A stretch of 64,000 nucleotides of DNA from Mytilisepta virgata. Lineage: Eukaryota; Mollusca; Bivalvia; Mytilida; Mytilidae. The stretch lies in contig CM051514.1 of assembly GCA_028015205.1 (NCBI GenBank), positions 48,500,150 through 48,564,149 on the forward strand, in the 5' to 3' direction. The notes below the pieces were generated by a model. That model saw only the letters and a list, made by a program, of their open reading frames with translations. It had not been told where the DNA came from and made no database searches. How positions within the stretch are numbered: the stretch's first letter is position 1; each line of letters begins with the position of its first letter. The position numbers and the translations under genes were made by a program. This document shows positions 38,501-47,500 of this stretch, piece after piece.

Positions 38501-41500
38501 ACGATCATACATGTACTCTAGTTGCATGCTAAATTTGATAAAAATCTGAAATATAGCCCAATTAGGTACCTCCTACATGTACCTTAATCACATTTTCCAC
38601 TTTTTTCCTGTGAAATAGCTTTAATATGTTCAATACAGAAACATGAATTTTACTGTAAGATAAATGAGAACTGGAAGGCACTCAAAACATTAAAAAACTG
38701 ACTGATCTACCTTGTGAAGGTTTCTCAAACTCATCTTGACTTGGATTGATGTCAAGGTCATCTGTGCTACTGCTGCCATCTGAGTTACCACCTATAAAAA
38801 TTCACCGTCATTAATAACATAATGTTGTACAATGGTTTAGAATGACTCCCTTGAAATTTTCGACAAATTTAAGAAGAATTTGATGGAAAAAAATGTGTTT
38901 TTTCAATCCATAGATAGATAAGGGGGAGGTTTGGGTACCAATAAAACCAGTTTAACCCCACAACTGTTTGGTATCTGTAATAAGTCAGACTATCTGGCTT
39001 GGCGTGTTAGTCTAGTACAAAACAGGGTTCATATTCATATCATATCAACATGTTCTCGTCCTGATATGCACTTAATAGCTGCCACTGGACGTTAAACAAT
39101 AATTCATCCATCATCTTTCTGCTGAGTAGCATTGACTGGACGATATGTCTTTGTTGACCTTTCCTGTTATCCATTTTGTTGTTTATATCTCACATGCGAC
39201 AGCTTATCTATATAAAATTCTCTTATATAAAGTAAATGGTTCAATTTAAATAGAGATTTATTCAGAGATTTTTTTTCCATTTTTTATGAAATAAATTGAA
39301 CGACAAAGTATGACTAAAACAGATTTTGATGTGCAATCTACATGTAGTATTGCCAGCTGTGATGTTAAATCATGCTTTTTTTTAACCATACCATGTTAAA
39401 AGAAAATCTTAGTTTATTGTTTTGTTGGGGTTTTATGCTGTTTATGCATTTGGGCTAGTGTTCTTTAGTAGTCATGATGAGCTACCTAGACCACTTCGCC
39501 AACGAGGCCCGAAAGTCTTAGAAATGATATTTCAACTTCAAAATGTTGATACAAATGAAGAAATGAGTAATTTCTGCTAAAATTCATTGAAAAGGAAGGT
39601 GAAAATTTCAGGCATGGTTTGGTTAATCAAGCCTGAAACATACCTCCTTAAATTTCAATTATATACATTGTAGTATTAAGAACTTGCTTAATTCTTACCT
39701 TCCTCCCAAACAAATGGTTGTTTACTTCCATTTTTTACAGCTTTTTCTTTCTGTGGATTCTTTGTTACCTTACACTGTTTAGGATCATATAATTGTCGTG
39801 CTCCTTGTTTGGTCTCCTTCGGTAACATTCTTATCAGGTCACTCGTCATTGGGACTGACCTTCTTGTCTGTCGTGGTGTTCCACTTATTTCAATAATATC
39901 ATTTGCAAATGATACAGATTTTTTACGCCTTAAAGACCTGTGTAATTCAGCTGTATCAGGAATCACACTTTCAGACGAAAATTTTCCAGAATTCACTTTT
40001 CTATCCATGTCTTGCATGACTTCCTGTGTGCAAGTCAACAAATCAAAATCTTCAGCATCATTTATTTTCTCAATCAATTTTTCCATATTTTTCTTACTAT
40101 TTATATCATCCTCTTGCTTTTTTCTAAGTTTACTTGATAATTGTCCCAATTTTTTCTTTTTCTTTTGGTTTTTAGTTAAATCTGTCGCATCATCTAAAGT
40201 TCCTGGTATAACACTATCGACTGAGTCAGTGTCATTCACAGTAATCATATTATCTTTCATGGATTTTTCCTGATCAACAAGCATGACAGGTTTATTAATT
40301 CTCTGTTTAGACTTGTAATACTTATTTTCAACAATAACAACATTGTTATCACCGATACCCCTGTCCAGGATTTCTTTATTTTCGATGTCTGTATGCAAAT
40401 TATTACCACCAATGTCAGTAGCAACATTTCCATTTTCCTTCCCAGACTCTTCCTGTCTAAAGACCAATTTACCTTTCACTTTATTTTTCTGTTTGTTCTT
40501 AATACTTTTACTTTTCTTAGATTCTGGAATAACTGGGGTTTTCTGACTAGATTTAAATTCAAAAGGATCAGTTTCCTTGTCTCCTATGTTGATTTTATCA
40601 ATATCAGTATGTTGCTGTGTATCATTAATGTTAGGCAACACTTTTTTAATCACAAGAACTCCTTTCTTTTGACAAACTGAGGTTGTTTGTGATGTGGGTT
40701 TTGTTTTAAAAATTTTTCTTTTGTTTGAAACTATTGGCTTATACTGTGGGTCATCATGAGATATTGAAATTTCCTTTTCAACGGGTCTTTCATTTTCAAC
40801 TTTTTCAGCCATTTCAGTATCTGCCTGATTGTGATTTATCATATTTTCTGTATCATCAAATATTTTGGTCTTTTCATACTTACTGTTTGAAGGCTTCTCA
40901 TACCTTCTAACCCTCTTTGGTTTTTCTTCACCTTTTTCATCTACAATATCATCATTAATTTCAATCACGTGATCTGGATTTTTTGACCGACTGTTTAGTA
41001 TTACTGAATTTCCACTAATGTCATCAGGCAATAAATTATTTCCCTTTGTAATAACTTCCTCTTCATTCTCACTTCCATTTCTCTGCTTTGTCATATTTTC
41101 GTGCAACCAGGAATTCACTTTACTATAAATATGTGAACTAGTAGGTTTAATCTTATGCCTTGTGTACTTTCTGCAATCTGTTTCGAACAGAGTTCTTTCC
41201 CTTGGATAAAAATCTAGTGATGGTTCAGTTTCTGTTTCGTCTATATTTTTACTTCCATTTTTTTTTATTTGCTTATTTTCTGAAGGCTTTATTGCCTCTG
41301 ATCTGGGCAGTAATTCTGTTTTACTATCTTCGAACTTGTCCATCTTACCGTTATTTTCACTACACATATTCTTATTTTGACTCACCTGTACACATTTTCT
41401 TTGATGTCTTAATGAACGAACAGGTGTAACAGGAGAGTCATTGAAGTTATACAAGTCACCTTGGCTTCTTGGGCTTTCATCAATTTCTGGTCCTTTCACT

Positions 41501-44500
41501 GTATAATTGACATTTTTTGGAGTCCTCAAAGAATATGACCTTAGTTCAGCATTTTCTGAATCCACTTTATTTGTATTTGATTTAGACTTCTTACTAATAC
41601 TTTTTCCACTGTTTGAAAGTTTCTTTTCTAATTTTGAATGGACTGGGAGTTTTTGGTTTATAGCATCTGATGTCTGATTTTGTTCTACAGCTTCTTTCCA
41701 ATTTTTGTTCTTTTGTTTATCTTCCTTAACATCAGAGTTGTCTCCTCTTGAATCATCACCAGTGTTATCATGAGAGTTATCTACCCCTTCCACATCTCTA
41801 CAGTTAAATGTTGTTTTATTATGCTTATATTTATCCTCTCCTTTATTACTACCATGCTTAACATTACCTGAACTCTCACAGATGGCAGCACCACAAGAAC
41901 CTTGGTCTAGATATTTAAGGAGATCAGTGTGATCATGATTGACGTTTTCATTACTTGTATTTGGAGCTGTTGTTTCAACTTCATCTTTCAAATTTAATGA
42001 CTTTCTTCGTTTACTCTGACGACAATTTTGCCTATTTTCTCCATTCTGTAAATGAAAAAGAATTTACCAATTTGAGTTACACATTACAAATACACATGTC
42101 CACAATACATTGTTAATTCCACATGTCCTAAAGGAACAGCTATGATAAGAAAAACATGTCAATTTAGATATTCAAATTTTACCATTTGAGACAGAATATA
42201 TAAGATAGGGTCATGTTAGACATTACAGAATAACTGGATTGTATGGAGAATGTGACTGAAATGCTATATTATGTCACAATTGAAATCTAGAAATTTTAAC
42301 AGGTTCTTACAGAATTTTTTATTGAAGTTCTGGGATTTCTTCCAGGAATGTGAGAAATTGTTTTTTTGTGAATGTACCACAGCAGAGCCAGTGAAAAGAT
42401 GAGAATTTCATGAAAGAGTTGAAGAAATCTTAGATCTTCAATAGCAACACAAGTGTAAGGCCCTGTTTCTTCTGTAAACTAAAATATATTTTCTGCATTT
42501 TTATAGACTCATGAGAAAATGTCCACATCCTAGAAAATTTGAAAATATGACATCACAGGATTTATTGCCTCTATTCAGCTAAAATCCAGGAAACTAGGAA
42601 AGAATCAAATTTCTTAATCCTGTGGAAAACATCACAGATATTTCATATTAAAGGAATCATCACTCCTATTAATATCAATCATTAGTCAAAAAGGGAATCA
42701 TATGTTAAATTACTCAGCAATTGCATGTAATGGGATTACTTTGTCAGAATTTTTTAACTATGATTTTTTTAAGGAAGATTTGACGTATTTACGTATATGA
42801 CTGTTTGTATAGTAACAGCTTATATTTATCAACAAAATGTAATACAACAGATTTGTTGATTGTTTATATGATATCCTATAAACTTTTGGCTGAAGTTTCT
42901 CTGCATCTATGGATACATGTAGATTGAAGAAAGTAATAAAAAACAAAATATTAATCTTTTTTTCTATATAATTTTATCTTGTTAAATATTTTTTAAAACA
43001 AAAATCTGGCAACTGAATCAAAAGTATAATGTGATGTTTACAGATTAAAAAGTGTGTTTAGCATGTTATTTAAGTCAAGAAACTAGAAATTGTGAACGCC
43101 CACTCTAAAATCCATATAAACACAAAACTTAACCAGAGTCGGTCAAGTGTAAAATGTAGGTTATAATGACACAATTATTGCATGACTGCTCAGTACTACC
43201 CACGGCACATCCATTGATGTAGTTTCATTGATACATTATGCTTAGTTCCAAAGAAATGAACCTAAAAGCAAAACTTAACCACATAGTTTGGACATATGGA
43301 CGAAGGTAACTCTATATGCCCTATCAACAATTGTGGGAGGGGCATAAAAAGGATAATGAGCTGCCAAACTTATAGGAAAATCAGTTTAAAGACTAGCTAG
43401 TATATTTCTGCTAACTAAACTGAACCTTTTTGTTTAACTTTAACATTTTATTTATATTCTCCAATAAGCAGTGCTAAATATAGAATTTCTCGCCTACAGA
43501 AACCTGTTAATATTTCAACAAAATACGCCTTAAATTTCAAACCTAATTTTTCTTAGCCTTATTAACATAAAATAAATAATCTTACCTTAGGAGAATCTAC
43601 TATGATTTTCCTTTTGGTGCCTTTAGTTATCTTACAAGGTAACTGGTCCGGTGTATTAGGGGTCAGGTTCAAAAGCTGAGGCCCTCTAGGAGGAGAAACT
43701 GGGGAAAAAAATTAATGAATTTCAACACAGAATGTCTAAATAATTTAGTCATTTACAGTAAAACTTTGATGATTCAAACTTCAAGTGACTAAATATTTCT
43801 AAAATAGTTTTACCATTGTCTGTCATTGTGTCATTCCGCAACGAATAGTTACACAGACTTTTTCTAAATGCCTTCAGATATTGATCTGATTTTTGGTATG
43901 TGAGTCTACCATGATGTGTTGTTATAGATCAAGTTTACGTTTCGTTCTGCTTTTATGATTTTGACGAAATTACGGGCTTTGGACTTTGAATGTCCAATCA
44001 TTCAAAACATATCAAATATTTTATGAAATGCTTAACAGCAGCAAAGTGATTCCTTTTTCAAGCTTTCTGCATTTTGTATTGTTTACCATGACTTACATAC
44101 AGCACCTGTATCCTCTTGAAAAGCCTGGATTAATTTCCTCACCCCTTCCACCATGCTATTTAACTGTGGTCGTTCATTCAGACTCCTGTCAAAGCATATC
44201 AACAATAATTGGAAATTTATTGTTACTTAGTAAATTGTATAAACAATTGTCATTTGTTACATGTATATCAAACTGTTTTAATGAAATATTCCAAATATCT
44301 TTAATTAAATTTCAAACTACTATTAATCTACTATTGATTATGTCCCCAACCAGATTCTTGTTGCAGGCAAGACAAGTACTGCTGAATGGCAAAATCATCA
44401 TCAACAAATTCATTATGTGAAATAATTTCCAAATTTGTCAGTATTTTGATGTAGTTTTTTGTTAACAAATCACAGAAAGTACTAACCTTTTGGTAATGGG

Positions 44501-47500
44501 AGCCTTACACAAAGGACATGGAACTGATCTTTTCTTCTCTAGGAATTCCAAAATGCAAAATCTGTAAAAAAAAAAATGAAAGAGTAAAATATCCACAACA
44601 CGTGTTTTACCAACCCAATGTATGCATACAGCAATAGTTGGTTATAATCAACCTTCAAGATGATGAACAGCAATAAAAATCTTTTTTTGTTTTTTTTTGT
44701 TTTTTTTTTTGGTATTCTGTTCCAGTATTGCAGTGGGTAATTTCTTGGTAATATTTACCACACATCTTTATTTACATTTTTATCAATCCTACTACCTATC
44801 CACCACGTCTTCTTTCTGTCATCATGGTGATAAAGAGTTTTGTAATACAGCCCATTTATAGGTACATCAGAAATACACTAAACTTACATATTTTTCTAAA
44901 CTTATTTAAATTTATCACAAGATAATAGATATTATAAGGTTAAGTTAAATTTTAAAGAATATTTTTTGGTAAATGAAAACTTTATGATCTGCATGGTGAT
45001 TTTCTTGATATTGCTCTGTTGTTGTCTCAGCGCCAGTGTTTTAACTGATGAGTTATTTATAGTTAATATCCAGTGGTTATTATTATATGATTGTGTAGTG
45101 CATGTGAACCCAACTTTGAAATAAACTGACATGTCATCTCAGCCTAACTCTAAGATGACAAGTCTTTGCTCTTACTCCTAAATGCCTATGCTGATAGTTG
45201 AGAAGTAACAAATACCAACTTTAGAGTCTTACATTTGCATTGACTAAACCCTTTTATCAAACCTGCACCCCCCCTACAATACATGTACAAGATCAGAAAG
45301 CAGAGGCAGTTATTTTTTGATGTGTAACTGCTAGTTATTTGTGATAAAGAATATGCTGATTTGGTTATGTTGTTGGGGTAAATACACTTTAATACAGAAT
45401 ATTTTCAAAACACATTAGGGACATTTTTTAACATGTCCAGCCAATTTTTTCTTCTTCAAATGGTAATTCATTCATAGAGATAGAGAAATTCTACTAAAAT
45501 TGATAGATGGTATGATAAATTTTTCATGCCAAGTCATACCTGCAGAATGGATGGTCACATTTTGTAGAAACTGGATTATTCAACAAATCAAGGCTGAAAA
45601 ATACATTTTTCATAATCTTAATATTAATAACATCTAAATGGTTAATACAACGAATGTTCTAAATGTACAAATGTATAAAGCTATCTGTCTTTATAACTTA
45701 GTTCTTTTTTTAAATTCTCGAAATACATTTCTCTGAAGATCACACAGTAACTTTAAGATATTAACATCAATAAAAACACTTTTACTCTGCTAAAACCTTT
45801 GATACATATACAAGTCAGGTAGATATTTTGAGTCAAGAATTGATCTACCATTTCCCTTCATTTACATGATACAGAATAAGGGCTTTCAAAAATATTCAAA
45901 GTACCCAATCCAAACTGCAAAAGGAGGAGGCTTCCTGCCTATATAATGAAAGTAAAATAACCTGTACATATTCTTTAGACAAGTCGAATATATTTCTATT
46001 CAATAATTGTCCCTAAGTTTATACAGGGATATTGTGTATTTTTTTACTCAGAAGCATTTTCTTGTACTTAAAGTTAGGTGTAAATTCTGCAAGGTTACTC
46101 ATGACCAGAAGTGAATAATATTTTTATAAATATTAAATATTTCCTTTTGGTAATTTAGACATTTTTTAATCTGCTCTTAAACATTTGGGATTATTGTTTG
46201 GTTTTCAACATTTTAGGCCTCCAGCAAAACTGACATAAATTTGTATCACAGAATAATTCATTTGAATGTTTTTACCACATATATCTTTGCCAGCATTGTC
46301 AAGATGGCGTCAAAATTACGTTGAAATAACGTTGGAAGTGCGGTACAGTGAGAACAGAGTATACATTTTGTCACATCATCCTTAGTTTTTTACCAAGAGT
46401 GTCTTCCAAATCGGTGAATCCAAGTTTCAACTACATGTATGTAGCTCCTGTGACAAACAAAGGCTAAGACAAATAAGGTCTCAACTACATCATACTTAAT
46501 CACTATGTTTGTATTGTGATATATTGATAGTCTTTCAGTCAAATGGATTGATGGATGAATTATTGTTCAACATCCAGTGGCAATCAGGTGCATATCAGGA
46601 CAAGAACATGCTGATATGATAATGAATATGATACCTGCTTGATCCAATTGTTTATTGTGCTAGCTCACAAATAACTGTCCAAAGGAAGACATATCCCCTG
46701 AATTTGTGAATCCAAGTTTCAACTACATTAAATATTGTAGTATTGAATAAGAAGAATAAATGGGTTCAATAAAAGGTACTCTAGATTTTATAATTGTATG
46801 TATACACAAGTTCAAAGACCATTTTAAAATCATAGACACCCTAAACTACAACTAATGATCAATATTTTGTGTTAGTTCACATTCAGAAACTAAATAAGTT
46901 ACAACAATGTAGCTCCTGTGACAAACAAAGGCTAAGACAAACAAATTATTGCTACAGTAAACAAATTTACCTATATCCTGCATGAGATTACTATTAGGCA
47001 AACAGGTAAGACTGTTTATTATAGGAGTAAATAGAATGATTTCAGGGTTTTTCCTTGTCCACAAATTCGAAATTCCCTCTATTAATTTATTTTATTTCTT
47101 CAATATTTATTTTCTGCTTCTTATAAAAGCATTTTGAAATGGTTTGGATTCTAATTTATAGTAGAATGTTCAAAGCTGATGTTTTGAAAAGTTTGAATCA
47201 GCTGTACTAAGTGGTGATTTGGTTAGATGGAAAAGTGTCAATATTCAGGATGTTTCCTGCTGTCTGCAAGAATTATGTTAATTGTAACCATAGGTGATAG
47301 TTTGGAATTATATTGAGTTAGCACTGATTAACTTTTTTTAAATTTTGATATTATGACAGGAAGTAAGTATACTTCGCACAGGAGAAAGATTTTCTAGTTT
47401 GAGAAGGTGTGATTTTTATTAATTCAATTTTATTTTAAAATAAAAGACACTATGAATTAATTGTGGTCTTGAAGACCATGTCATAACAATTCTTCAATGG

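Larger units (their letters stand above)
37204..38710 (-). other. BRCA1 intron 7
   Basis: 1507 bp. It contains satellite element P5 (37538-38000) and a 24-bp perfect inverted repeat (38183-38249). Confidence 0.8.

Noticed and set aside
39809..40273. Long plus-strand open frames opposite the giant BRCA1 exons (also 34497-36518)
   Set aside because: They are antisense shadows, hydrophobic and low-complexity because they mirror K/E/D/N-rich codons.
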